Shown one piece after another: positions 25,532 through 34,291 of a stretch of 64,000 nt of DNA (position 1 is the first letter of the stretch; each line of letters opens with the position of its first letter). Position numbers and translations under genes: made by a program. The DNA lies in the NCBI GenBank assembly GCA_937915545.1, contig CALGIJ010000011.1, positions 203,596 to 267,595 of the forward strand. Direction: 5' to 3'. The stretch is from an uncultured Desulfobacterales bacterium (GTDB lineage Bacteria > Desulfobacterota > Desulfobulbia > Desulfobulbales > Desulfocapsaceae). The notes under the pieces were generated by a model that saw only the letters and a list, made by a program, of their open reading frames with translations, had not been told where the DNA came from and searched no databases.

Positions 25532-25924
25532 ATGTTACTCAACAATCAAAAAATTATCGCCACAGCGAAAGCACGGGAAAACATCGTTAACAATTTCGGG
25601 ACAATTACAGACGAAAGCACATGGTTGAAGCCTCTGACAGGCCACTCGCGCCAGTTCGGTTCTGCGCAAAACATCGTAACCTGCCTCATTGACAGAGCGA
25701 TGAAGGACACGATCAACGCCGAAGAGAAACAGCAGGGCTTCCGGCGGACCGGGAACATCAAGAACATCCCTGGCTTGACCAGCAAGCCCTGTCGTCATGC
25801 ACTGAGCGGACGAGTCACGGCAGCCAAGGTCTGTGTCAAAAATTATGAATGTCATCACTGCGCGTATGACCAGATGGTCGAGGATGAAGACATGGAGTCC
25901 CGCGATGCACATTGCCCTGCTTGA
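25532..25924 (+). CDS. Small Cys-containing protein, paralogue of the N-terminal half of the next gene
   Basis: 130 residues, start after AGGAGG. The C-terminal half matches the downstream protein nearly residue for residue: NIPGLTSKPCRHALSGRV, TAAKVCVKNYECHHCAYDQM. The motif YECHHCAYDQM carries Cys-x2-Cys, with further Cys in SKPCRHAL and AKVCV, giving a likely metal or Fe-S site. The N-terminal copy of that motif, intact in the neighbour as YDCRTCPFDRAM, is degenerate here (VTCLIDRAM, one Cys). No signal peptide, so cytosolic. It is first behind the sigma-54 promoter. A duplication with loss of the GcvH-like part is likely. Function unknown. Confidence 0.8.
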   Translation: MLLNNQKIIATAKARENIVNNFGTITDESTWLKPLTGHSRQFGSAQNIVTCLIDRAMKDTINAEEKQQGFRRTGNIKNIPGLTSKPCRHALSGRVTAAKVCVKNYECHHCAYDQMVEDEDMESRDAHCPA

Positions 25925-26022
25925 CATGACCCGGCACTCTTGTGGGGGATGAAAGGGAAATTCATCCCCCAGATAAATTATCGCGCGAAAAAAATAGCCA
26001 ACCTCATACAAGGAGCAAACAA

Positions 26023-26961
26023 ATGATCACCAAGAACCAGAAAACGAGCGGCAAAGCAAGAGCACAGAAAAACATTGTCAAAGGCTTTCAGGTAATCGAG
26101 GAAGAATGCATCTGGTCGAAGGCAGGAATCGTTCAGTTACGACTGTGCGACAATGTCTATGACTGCCGGACCTGCCCCTTTGATAGAGCCATGCAGAAAA
26201 CCGTCAGTGCCCAGTCCAAGAAACATGGATCGGGGTGGGCTGACAATGTGAAGCACATCCCTGGCCTGACCACCATTCCCTGCCGCCATGCGCTGACCGG
26301 ACGCGTCACGGCAGCCAAGGTCTGCGTCAACAACTATGAGTGCAATCACTGCGCCTTTGACCAGATGCTCGACGACCAGGACCTGGATTTCCGGGAGGAA
26401 AGCGCACCCTGTCTGAAATCCTCCGGCTACCTTCTCGCCGACGAGTACTATTATCACAAGGGACATACCTGGGCCAGATTCGAGCACGGCGGCCGGGTCA
26501 AGATCGGCTTTGACGACTTCATGGTCAAGCTCTTCGGCTCGCCATCGAAGATCACCCTCCCACCCTTAGGCACAAACCTCAAGCAAGGCCAGTCTGCAGT
26601 GAGTTTCTCCCGCTCGGAGAATGAGGCTGAAGTACAATCTCCCGTCACCGGGACAGTGCTGGCAGTCAACATCAGAGTCCAAGAGCACCCGGAGATCGTT
26701 CACGAGGATCCCTACAACGAGGGGTGGCTCTGTGTCGTCGAAACCAACATGCCCAAACGGAACCTCAAGGGGCTGTATTTCGGCAAGGACAGCCTTGTCT
26801 GGACGGACCGCGAGAGCCAGAAGCTGCTCCGCCTCATGGGACCTGAGTATCAGAACCTGGCCGCCGCCGGTGGCGATCCCGTGGATGACATCGTGTCAAG
26901 CTTCCCCGAGATCGGCTGGGACCGCCTTGCCGAGACATTTCTCGGGAGCAAGAAGAAATAG
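26023..26961 (+). CDS. Cys-rich N-terminal domain fused to a GcvH-like domain lacking the lipoyl lysine
   Basis: 312 residues; AAGGAG precedes the ATG at 26023. Residues 20-130 hold two similar cysteine motifs, YDCRTCPFDRAM and YECNHCAFDQML, plus Cys in IPCRHALTGRV and AKVCV: a likely Fe-S or zinc site. From about 150 to 260 the sequence follows glycine-cleavage H protein (YHKGHTWARFEHGGRVKIGF, SPVTGTVLAVN, PYNEGWLCVVE). The lysine that carries lipoate in H proteins, eight residues before the SP of SPVTG, is Glu here, so lipoylation is unlikely. Possible role: redox or metal-dependent adaptor. It shares the sigma-54 operon with its small paralogue and is convergent, seven bases away, with the protease of the regulatory operon. 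Confidence 0.82.
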   Translation: MITKNQKTSGKARAQKNIVKGFQVIEEECIWSKAGIVQLRLCDNVYDCRTCPFDRAMQKTVSAQSKKHGSGWADNVKHIPGLTTIPCRHALTGRVTAAKVCVNNYECNHCAFDQMLDDQDLDFREESAPCLKSSGYLLADEYYYHKGHTWARFEHGGRVKIGFDDFMVKLFGSPSKITLPPLGTNLKQGQSAVSFSRSENEAEVQSPVTGTVLAVNIRVQEHPEIVHEDPYNEGWLCVVETNMPKRNLKGLYFGKDSLVWTDRESQKLLRLMGPEYQNLAAAGGDPVDDIVSSFPEIGWDRLAETFLGSKKK

Positions 26962-26968
26962 GGGAGGC

Positions 26969-27496
26969 TTAGCGCGGCAGCCGCCTTGCACAGTCGCCGC
27001 ACAGGTAAAAGGGAATCTTGTTGAGATCCTCGATGATACCTGAAAAGTGCATGATACATTTGGGCTCGTTGCAATGGTACAGGTTGAACAGATGGCCCAG
27101 TTCGTGAAGGGCGAGCTTGGCCGCCCTCTCGAAAACCAGGGGCGCCGATGGTGTTGAACCATCGGCGTTCTTGTTCAGCCTGTAGAGAGACACCAAGGCA
27201 TGGCTGCCGCCTTGGACGGCCTGACCGTACACATAGTTGAAGATCGGAATGAAGATGTCCCGTGAGATGACGCCGACAATCCTCGAGTATCCGCTGAAGT
27301 CGAGGGTGCCGAGCATATTGATGAGGAGGCCGGCATTGTACTTCAGCCGCGCCTCGTCGAAAGCCGACTCGGGAATAGGCTGCTTGGGCAGGATCTCGGC
27401 TGGCAACCTGTAGTAGGCGGTGATATTGGCGGCAATGATATCCACGGCCAGCGCCGGCACCTCCCCTAATGGCACCACTCCGATCCGTTCTTTCAT
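26969..27496 (-). CDS. Archaemetzincin-type zinc metalloprotease
   Basis: 175 residues. The metzincin signature is HELGHLFNLYHC near residues 133-144 (three His ligands), followed by EPKCIMHFSG with the Met turn and a C-terminal CGDC. The extra Cys residues (HC...C...CxxC) bind a second structural zinc in archaemetzincins. The N-terminal half carries the usual GVISRDIFIPIFNYVYGQA. No signal peptide is seen. Targets are unknown for the family. The start overlaps the response-regulator stop by four bases, so this protease is cotranscribed with the two-component system. Confidence 0.9.
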   Translation of the reverse strand: MKERIGVVPLGEVPALAVDIIAANITAYYRLPAEILPKQPIPESAFDEARLKYNAGLLINMLGTLDFSGYSRIVGVISRDIFIPIFNYVYGQAVQGGSHALVSLYRLNKNADGSTPSAPLVFERAAKLALHELGHLFNLYHCNEPKCIMHFSGIIEDLNKIPFYLCGDCARRLPR

Positions 27497-28842
27497 GCCG
27501 GCTTTTGCCAGTTACATCGTTTTATATATTTATGAAGGCTGACGCGGTTGATGCCGAGGATCTCCGCCGCCCGGGTAATCTGCCAGTTCTGGCCATCAAG
27601 CACTTTGAGAATGTGCGATTCCTCGACCTCTTTCAATGTCTTCGGCTCGAAGGGAACGGCCGCGTGCGCCGGCCTCAGAAATGAAAAGTCGTCAAGAGTC
27701 AGCGTACGGGATTTGCTCAGCACCACGGCCCGCTCCACGACATTTTTCAGTTCCCTGACGTTCCCCGGCCAATCATAAGACGTCAACAGGGCCATGGCGT
27801 CCGATTTTATCCTGTCGACATGTTTGGTGGTCTCATGGCTGTATTTGGCCATGAAATGATCGACGAGCAGGGGAATATCCCCTTTCCGCTCCCGCAATGG
27901 GGGCAGATGAACCCTGATGACATTGATGCGATAAAAGAAGTCTTCGCGAAACTCGCCCTTTTCAATGCACTGATCAAGATCTTTGCGCGTCGCCGAGATC
28001 AGCCGGAAGTCCACCTCGACAGGAGTCTTGCTGCCGACGCTGAAGATTGTCTTGTCATCGAGGACACGCAGCAAATCGACCTGCATCTTGGCACTGATGT
28101 CCCCGATCTCATCGAGAAACAGAGTGCCGCCGGAGACCACTTCCAGGAAACCCCTTCTCGAATGTTCGGCCCCGGTGAAGGCTCCTTTCCTATGCCCGAA
28201 CAATTCACTCTCCAAGAGCGAGTCGGGAAGAGCACCGCAGTTGATGGCAACAAAGGGGAGATGGGCCCTCTGGCTTTTGGCATGAATGGCCTTGGCCACC
28301 AGTTCCTTGCCAGTACCGGTTTCGCCGGTGATGAGGATGGAAGCATCGCTCTTGGCCACCTCGAGGATGATGCCATAGAGTTTTTCCATGGGGGGAGACT
28401 GGCCGATGATATTATCGAACTGAGTAATCTGATTGAGACATCCCTTGAGATAATGATAGTCGGAGGTGATCTTCTGCTGGCTTAAGATTTTCTCCATCAC
28501 CAGGGCGAGTTGCTCCGGCTTGAACGGTTTCAGCAGGTAGTCGCTGGCCCCGGCGCGCATCGCTCTGGCCGCGCTTTCTATCGAGCCGTGGGCGGTAATA
28601 ATCACCACCAGGGTTTCCGGGTAGTCTTTCTTGACCCTCTCCAGTAGTTCAATGCCGTCCATGCCCGGCATCTTGATGTCCACCAACAAGAGATGGAATT
28701 GCTTTTGTTCGATTTTTTGCAAAGCCTCCTGGCCGGAAGCCGCCGTATCGATTTCGTGGCCGTATTTCCTGAACCAGTACAGGAGGGATTCCCTGACGAT
28801 CAATTCGTCGTCGACAATCAAGATTCTCAATTTAGGTTCCAT
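27493..28842 (-). CDS. NtrC-family sigma-54-dependent response regulator
   Basis: 449 residues. Receiver domain (about 6-120) with LRILIVDDE and phospho-acceptor Asp in LLVDIKMPGMDG near 55. The AAA+ domain (about 145-375) has Walker A TGETGTGKELVAKAIH, the sigma-54 contact loop GAFTGA, Walker B GGTLFLDEIGD and YDWPGNVRELKN. A Fis-type HTH closes the protein (AAEILGINRVSLHKYIKR). It should activate RpoN promoters; the best one nearby drives the Cys-rich operon 1.3 kb away. The sensor gene lies nine bases upstream in the same operon. Confidence 0.95.
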   Translation of the reverse strand: MEPKLRILIVDDELIVRESLLYWFRKYGHEIDTAASGQEALQKIEQKQFHLLLVDIKMPGMDGIELLERVKKDYPETLVVIITAHGSIESAARAMRAGASDYLLKPFKPEQLALVMEKILSQQKITSDYHYLKGCLNQITQFDNIIGQSPPMEKLYGIILEVAKSDASILITGETGTGKELVAKAIHAKSQRAHLPFVAINCGALPDSLLESELFGHRKGAFTGAEHSRRGFLEVVSGGTLFLDEIGDISAKMQVDLLRVLDDKTIFSVGSKTPVEVDFRLISATRKDLDQCIEKGEFREDFFYRINVIRVHLPPLRERKGDIPLLVDHFMAKYSHETTKHVDRIKSDAMALLTSYDWPGNVRELKNVVERAVVLSKSRTLTLDDFSFLRPAHAAVPFEPKTLKEVEESHILKVLDGQNWQITRAAEILGINRVSLHKYIKRCNWQKPA

Positions 28843-28851
28843 GTTCCCCCC

Positions 28852-30414
28852 TCAGGCGTTGCGGTCATTGTTCGGGATCACGGGGAAAGTCATTGTAAAG
28901 GTGGTGCCTTCCCCTTCCCGGCTATCGACCTTTATGGTCCCTCGGTGATTTTTGACCACCCCGTAGACAATGGACAGTCCCAGCCCGGTGTTTTTCCCGG
29001 AATCTTTCGTGGTGAAAAAGGGATCGAACAGGTTGTTCCTGATGTTCTCGGGAATGCCGTAGCCGGTATCCTGGATTGTGAACCAAACCTTTTCCAAGGA
29101 TTCATCCATCCACGACGCCACCGACAACTTTCCCCCTTCAGGCATGGAGTCGACAGCATTGAAAATCAGGTTGAGAAAGCATTGCTGAAGCTGGTTGACA
29201 TCCCCGACCACCATGACCGGCGTCGGGCACAGATCTGTGGTGAGCGCGATGTTGGCGAGTTTCATCTTGTGGCGGGTCAGGGAAAGTGCCGCCTCCAGGG
29301 CCTTGTTGGCATCGATCTGGGTATGCTCGACCCCGGACTCCCTGGCAAACGAAAGCAGCCCCGAGACAATGCCCCCCACCCGCTCCAGTTCACGGGACAT
29401 GAGCTGCAGATGGCCTTTGAATTCTTCGAGGGAGTCCGCTGCCGGCGTCCCGGAGGCAAGAATGTCCTGCATGTACCCGCAGAAGGTCAACAGACCCTGT
29501 ATGGGGTTATTGATTTCGTGGGCAACGCTTGCCGCCAGTTTGCCCAGGGAGATCATCCGGTCCTCCTGGATCATCTTCTGGATATTGCACTCGAACTCTT
29601 TGGCCTTCTTGCGCCACCGATCGGAAAATTCCACCGTGACATCCCGCCAGAATTCGATCACCTGCGTCACTTCGCCATCATCGTTCTTGATCGGATAGGT
29701 GGTCAGGTCGCAGTACATCCGTTGACCGTCAGCACCGGGGTGGTCATGGATGACATGGACATCCCGGCCGGTCCGCAGGGTCTCGAGCATCGGACACTTC
29801 ACCCCGGGGAAGGCACTCGAACAGGGGGTGTTGATGCCGTGGGAGATTTCATGGCAATGGGCGCCAATCACCTGATCTTTTGACTTTTTCACCGTATCGA
29901 GATAGGCGCGGTTGGCGTAGGCGATGGTGAAATCGGTATTGATAAAGACAATGGACGTCGCGCTTTGCCGAATCAACAAATTGGAGAGAGTCTTCTCGGC
30001 CTTGAGTTTTTGCACGGTCGACTCGCGCCACCGGCTGATCATTGCGACGAATTTGCGCACGACATTGTTGCCCCTCAGTTCGAGAACGCCAACTCCCCTG
30101 GGGCGCAGGCGGATGATTTCCAGGAGCACCTGCCGTTTGCCGGTCAGCACCAGGACGCTATCGAGCGGCTCGACAGTGAGCAGCTCATGGAGATTGCCGG
30201 TGGTGTTTATCCCCATCTGCCTGGCAAGCAGCATCCCCTCTGCGTCGGGGTTCTTGTCGTACACGCCCTGTATTTTTATATTAAATACAGGAGAGAGGTT
30301 ATCCTGGACCAGACCGAGGAAGAAACGGCAGGCCCGGCCACCGCCGACGAGAACGACATTGATGGAAAACTTTTCATTGACCGCGTCCTTTGCCGTTTCG
30401 TGCGTTTCTCTCAT
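28852..30414 (-). CDS. Histidine kinase with N-terminal Rossmann-like domain and Cys-containing PAS
   Basis: 520 residues, no membrane segment. Residues 17-125 look like a nucleotide-binding Rossmann fold: INVVLVGGGRACRFFLGLV, then IKIQGVYDKNPDAEG and LDSVLVLTG, as in NAD-dependent dehydrogenases. A PAS domain follows (about 150-275) with three spaced cysteines in CHEISHGINTPCSSAFPGVK and CPMLETL. HisKA has phospho-acceptor His in AASVAHEINNPIQGLL near 305. HATPase_c shows N-box NLIFNAVDSM and DTGYGIPENI, FDPFFTTK, GLGLSIVYG. It suggests sensing of a nucleotide or redox state in the cytosol. The partner is the adjacent NtrC-type regulator. AGAGGAG precedes the ATG. Confidence 0.92.
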   Translation of the reverse strand: MRETHETAKDAVNEKFSINVVLVGGGRACRFFLGLVQDNLSPVFNIKIQGVYDKNPDAEGMLLARQMGINTTGNLHELLTVEPLDSVLVLTGKRQVLLEIIRLRPRGVGVLELRGNNVVRKFVAMISRWRESTVQKLKAEKTLSNLLIRQSATSIVFINTDFTIAYANRAYLDTVKKSKDQVIGAHCHEISHGINTPCSSAFPGVKCPMLETLRTGRDVHVIHDHPGADGQRMYCDLTTYPIKNDDGEVTQVIEFWRDVTVEFSDRWRKKAKEFECNIQKMIQEDRMISLGKLAASVAHEINNPIQGLLTFCGYMQDILASGTPAADSLEEFKGHLQLMSRELERVGGIVSGLLSFARESGVEHTQIDANKALEAALSLTRHKMKLANIALTTDLCPTPVMVVGDVNQLQQCFLNLIFNAVDSMPEGGKLSVASWMDESLEKVWFTIQDTGYGIPENIRNNLFDPFFTTKDSGKNTGLGLSIVYGVVKNHRGTIKVDSREGEGTTFTMTFPVIPNNDRNA

Positions 30415-30862
30415 CTCACACTCCTCTTGAGATGCCTGAAATCACCCATAGCCGACAAGATTTCCCGGCGTGGTGGAGTTGCCATAATGGCTTTCGTGAT
30501 GACGGGACGAAGAAAATTTTCGCAGCCCCACCATACCCGCCTGCCACAAGGTCGCACAAGAAAGGCGCAGAGTCGCTCGGCGAAGAGGGTTTCCCGTCGT
30601 TTCTCCCCTTAAGCAATCAAAAACCGTTGTATTAACTCTATCATTTCACAGTACCCTCGTAAAGGCGCCGGCAAAGATTGCCGCATTCTGCAGTGCGAGG
30701 TCGTGGCTGCTGCACCAGAAAATCACCCGTATAAGCGCCGGTCTGTTTTTTCCGGAGCGTGTGGGAGAGATCGTACACAGGGTTCGCGACAAGGCGATTC
30801 AGCAAGAGCAGCAGGCCTCGATGATGCTCCGCTGCGCTGATGTCCGCAAAAGGGCGAGGACC
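30415..30862. other. Intergenic region upstream of the histidine kinase operon
   Basis: Contains the leader of the kinase operon and the 3' flank of the macro-domain gene. No sigma-54 consensus on the minus strand, no convincing ORF and no strong hairpin were seen. Confidence 0.4.
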
Positions 30863-31399
30863 TTATCTGGCCGCATCCCCCTGGACCCTCTCGGACAGAG
30901 CTGCATCAAGGGCCTGCTTCACCTGGTCGTTGAAGCAGGCGAAAACGACCCGTAACGCACTGTTTTTCTCAAGAAACGAATAGACCGTATTGATGGCCAC
31001 GGTGGCCGCTGCCGGTATTGGGAAACCATAAACGCCGCAACTTATCGCCGGGAAGGCGATGGTCGTAAGATTTCGTTCCTCGGCGATCTTCAGGCATTCG
31101 TAGTAGCAGGAGGAGAGCAGCATGCTTTCTTTGTTGCCGCCACCCTCCCAGATCGGGCCGACGGTATGGATGACATACTTGGCCGGGAGGTCATACCCGC
31201 CGGTCAGTTTCGCCGCGCCTGTCTCGCACCCGTTGAGTTTTCTGCACTCCCGAAGGAGTTGAGGACCGGAGGCGCGATGAATCGCGCCATCCACGCCGCC
31301 ACCTCCGAGCAGTGAGGTGTTGGCGGCATTGACGATCGCATCGACGTCCAGCTTGGTAATGTCGGCGATCTTGATCTCGATTCGCTGTTCAGGACTCAT
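30863..31399 (-). CDS. Macro-domain protein (O-acetyl-ADP-ribose deacetylase family)
   Basis: 178 residues covering one MacroD-type macro domain: IADITKLDVDAIVNAANTSL near residue 11, LGGGGVDGAIHRASG, LPAKYVIHTVGPIW and FPAISCGVYGFPIPAAA near 118. The conserved Asn and GGGGVDGAIH loop bind ADP-ribose. The family removes acetyl from O-acetyl-ADP-ribose or ADP-ribose from proteins and nucleic acids. The ATG at 31399 is chosen because the domain begins there; the frame continues upstream through sequence without macro-domain similarity. Confidence 0.92.
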   Translation of the reverse strand: MSPEQRIEIKIADITKLDVDAIVNAANTSLLGGGGVDGAIHRASGPQLLRECRKLNGCETGAAKLTGGYDLPAKYVIHTVGPIWEGGGNKESMLLSSCYYECLKIAEERNLTTIAFPAISCGVYGFPIPAAATVAINTVYSFLEKNSALRVVFACFNDQVKQALDAALSERVQGDAAR

Positions 31400-31754
31400 G
31401 GCGGCATCCCCACCGAAAGATTTCCCATCAGCCGGCTCGTCGGTCAACCAGCCGGTACATGCCCGTCTTGTACTCAATATCCTGTTTTTTGGCCAGCCGT
31501 TTGGCGACCACGATCCCCTCTGGCGAGAGCGGCCTCCCCCACGCGGCCGCGCCGTATGCGACGGCAGGGAGATTCGTTCGACGATCACCATGCTACCCAT
31601 CTCGCTTGGCACCTTCGGCACCACGGCACAGCCTGTGCCGAAGGTGCGAACGAACTGCAGCCCTGCACTGGTGGCGTGCGTCGCAAGAGCCACAGATCTT
31701 CGATCACAGCACGCCCTGGAGGGAGACCGACAGTGTACGCGAAAAGAACATCGC
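31400..31754. other. Gap with a 13-bp inverted repeat and a possible gene remnant
   Basis: GCACCTTCGGCAC (31609-31621) and GTGCCGAAGGTGC (31635-31647) form a perfect 13-bp stem with a 13-base loop. On the minus strand a 54-codon open stretch between stops (about 31430-31595, with YGAAAWGRPLSPEG and KKQDIEYKTGMYRLV) has protein-like composition but no start or recognised family; it may be the tail of a lost gene. Confidence 0.4.
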
Positions 31755-33596
31755 TCACCCGCCTCCATAGAGCATGGGCAGGATGATCGACAGCGAGACC
31801 CACATGATGACGAAGAGCGGCAGACCGACGCGGAGGAAGTCGTTGAAGGTGTATCGGCCGGCGTTCATCACCAGGAGATTGGTCTTGTAGGCCATGGGGG
31901 TGATAAAGCTGAGGTTTGCGCCAAAGAGCACAGCAAAGACGAAGGGTTCGGGCGGTTGGCCGAGTTGCCGGGCGATGGAGACGGCAATGGGCGTGCCGAT
32001 CACCGCAGCGGCGTTGTTGGAGACGATGTTGGTCAGCAGGCCGATGAGCAGCAGCAGGCCGGCGATGGACACCGCTGGCGGGGCATCGCCGGCGAGAATG
32101 ACGAGAAGGGATGCCAGGTACTGGGCACTGCCCGTTTTGAGGAGCGCCATGCCCAGCGCCAGGCTGGCGACGACGATGAGAATCACCGGGGCGCTCAGTG
32201 CGCCGGTGGCATCGCGCCAGGTGAGACAGCCGCCGAGGATCATCAGCAGTGCCCCGCAGGGGGCGCTGACGGCGACCGGGAGAATACCGAAAGCGGAAAA
32301 CCCGACAATCAGCATCATGATCGCCAGGGCAAGCGGGGCCTTGCTCGACGGGGGGACATCGGCGGTGGCGTCGAGCACCAGAAAATCCTTGTTGCGCTTG
32401 AGCTTGGCTATCTCGTGGCGCGGCCCCTGAACGAGCAGCACATCGCCAGCCTTGAGGGTGATATCACCGATCTCGTCATGGTAACGGTGGAGGTCCTGTC
32501 CGGAACGGTGCAGGGCCAGGGTGACCAGCCCGTAACGTTCGGCAAAGCGCAGGTCGGCAAGGGACTTGCCGACGATTTCCGAGCGGTCGACGATGGCGAT
32601 CTCGGCGATCTGCTGATCTTCGGCCTTGAGCGGGTGCGTGTCGTCGACCGGCCCATCATCGTGCTTTTCCGGATAGAGGGTGCCCCGCAGCACCTTTTCG
32701 TACTCTTTGAGCTTTTCCGGGGTATCGCGGATGACCAGGTGGTCACCCGGACGAAGGATGATCTCCGGGAAGGGGATGAGGAATCTGCCGTTGCCGCGCT
32801 CGATGCCACTCACCCTCATGGTGCCGCCGGTCATCTGCCGCGCCTTGGCCAGGCTCTTGTCGACCGCCGGGCTCTTGTCGAGGATGGCGAGGTGGGCGGC
32901 GAAGATCCGTGGAGAGACATCGGTCAGCGGCTGCTCACGCAGTGGCAGGATCTTTGGGGCCACCAGCCATAGATAGACGATGCCGATGGTGCCGGTCAGC
33001 GCCGCCGGCAGGAGGAAATCGAACATGCCGATAGGTGGCAATCCCATCTCCTCGGCAACCGCCACTACCAGCAGGTTGGTCGACGTACCGATGGTGGTGC
33101 TGGAGCCACCGAGCAGCGTGGCGAAGCCCATCGGCATCAGCACCGAGGATGTCGGCATTCCGGTGCGAACCGCCACCGAGATGAGGATCGGCAGGAAGAG
33201 GACCACCACTGGGACATTGTTGATGAAGGCGCTGATCCAGGCACAGACCAGCAGCACGAGGAGGAAGGTGCTGCGTGGCCTGACCAGCCACATCCTGGCG
33301 AGAATGCGTCCGATCGGTTCGAGGGCGCCGGTGCGGACGATCCCCTGCCCGGCGATCATCAGCGCGCATACCGCCACCAGGGCCTCGTGACCGAAACCCT
33401 GGAAAAAATCGACGGAACGCAGCGGCCCTGCCTCCGTTTCAAATGGAAAGAGCTCGAAACCGACGACCAGGGCCAGCAGCACCGCCAGGCTCGATGTCTG
33501 CAGGGGGATCTTTTCACGGGTAAAGAGCACCAGTGCAACAAGCGTCAGCAAAAGTACGGCACTGACATGGGCATTGGGCGGAGGCGGCAGGACCAT
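31755..33596 (-). CDS. SLC13/DASS-type permease with two TrkA-C (RCK_C) domains
   Basis: About 613 residues. Hydrophobic N- and C-terminal halves carry about ten membrane helices in two repeats, each with a helical-hairpin sequence typical of the superfamily: AFINNVPVVVLFLPI with GGSSTTIGTSTNL near residue 150, and NIVSNNAAAVIGTPIAV near 540 with FGANLSFITPMAYKTNLLV. Between the halves (about 220-400) lie two TrkA-C regulatory domains (ILRPGDHLVIRDTPE, LKAGDVLLVQGPRHE). Such proteins carry sulfate, dicarboxylates or related anions, often with Na+. The substrate cannot be told; sulfate is plausible in a sulfate reducer. The start at 33596 is chosen because the first helix follows soon after; no strong RBS. 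Confidence 0.85.
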   Translation of the reverse strand: MVLPPPPNAHVSAVLLLTLVALVLFTREKIPLQTSSLAVLLALVVGFELFPFETEAGPLRSVDFFQGFGHEALVAVCALMIAGQGIVRTGALEPIGRILARMWLVRPRSTFLLVLLVCAWISAFINNVPVVVLFLPILISVAVRTGMPTSSVLMPMGFATLLGGSSTTIGTSTNLLVVAVAEEMGLPPIGMFDFLLPAALTGTIGIVYLWLVAPKILPLREQPLTDVSPRIFAAHLAILDKSPAVDKSLAKARQMTGGTMRVSGIERGNGRFLIPFPEIILRPGDHLVIRDTPEKLKEYEKVLRGTLYPEKHDDGPVDDTHPLKAEDQQIAEIAIVDRSEIVGKSLADLRFAERYGLVTLALHRSGQDLHRYHDEIGDITLKAGDVLLVQGPRHEIAKLKRNKDFLVLDATADVPPSSKAPLALAIMMLIVGFSAFGILPVAVSAPCGALLMILGGCLTWRDATGALSAPVILIVVASLALGMALLKTGSAQYLASLLVILAGDAPPAVSIAGLLLLIGLLTNIVSNNAAAVIGTPIAVSIARQLGQPPEPFVFAVLFGANLSFITPMAYKTNLLVMNAGRYTFNDFLRVGLPLFVIMWVSLSIILPMLYGGG

Positions 33597-34291
33597 GAGG
33601 GCACCCGATCGTTGTGTGCATTCTTCTGCGTAGCCAAGCATTCCAGCAGCGTCAACACAGAGCGGACGCCACCTGGTCGCCACGGCGATGGAGAATACAC
33701 CCTAAATCGCTACGTCGAATTTTCCACCGGGTCTTTGCCGATTTGCGCAAAAAACGCCGCATTGTCCCCGCTCCGCACCCTGTCGGCACCCCCTTGACCG
33801 CATGGCGCTTGAGCAGTTCTTCATGCGAGGGGGTGCCACCCGATTCGCCTGCCCCGTAACGGGGAGGTAAAAGGATGTTCGCCTGGTCAGCAGTTCCCGC
33901 GCCGCCAGGGTCGCACAATGAAAGGAACCGGGGGGAAAACGTAGCTTAGGGACCGCGAAAAGACAAAGGTTCCCCTGCCCTTGCCTTCCCCCTCGAAAAG
34001 GCGTATGCTAAGAGATACTTCTTCCTCAAACACCATACGGTGACCATGGCCAACACCTGTCCGCCCACCGGGAAACGACGCCTCTCGATCTTATATGTAA
34101 CCTCTCTCCCGACCGGCCGACCCACTCCTCAAGAACCACCCGCCTCCGCCAGCGCCCTTCCCAGGGGACGATCGCGGAAGGCCGTTTTCAGCCAATTCCC
34201 CGCGAGAAGGGGGGGGCGGCTCTCAACTCCTCCCGCGACCGCCACAACGCATTCTCCACCGGCACCTGTCGCGAGTTGAGCATTGACCCCG
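33597..34291. other. Long non-coding gap with clustered inverted repeats
   Basis: No convincing gene. The notable element is 33785-33864: GGCACCCCCT/AGGGGGTGCC (33785-33794 with 33828-33837) encloses CGCATG/CATGCG (33799-33804 with 33822-33827), followed by CCCCG-TAA-CGGGG (33852-33864). A CCTGG...CCAGG pair follows further on. This may be a structured RNA upstream of the SLC13 permease or a REP-like element. The 3' part (34040-34290) has an ORF without motif support. Confidence 0.45.

Noticed and set aside
31317..32972. Long plus-strand frames opposite the macro-domain/SLC13, hcp, flavoprotein, qNOR, norR and kinase genes
   Set aside because: Same GC-driven shadow effect; their products are low-complexity and lack motifs, while the opposite strands are well supported.
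34097..34125. TGTAACC-N15-CGAC, similar to the ECF promoter motif
   Set aside because: The -10 differs at two of four core positions and no gene starts directly downstream.
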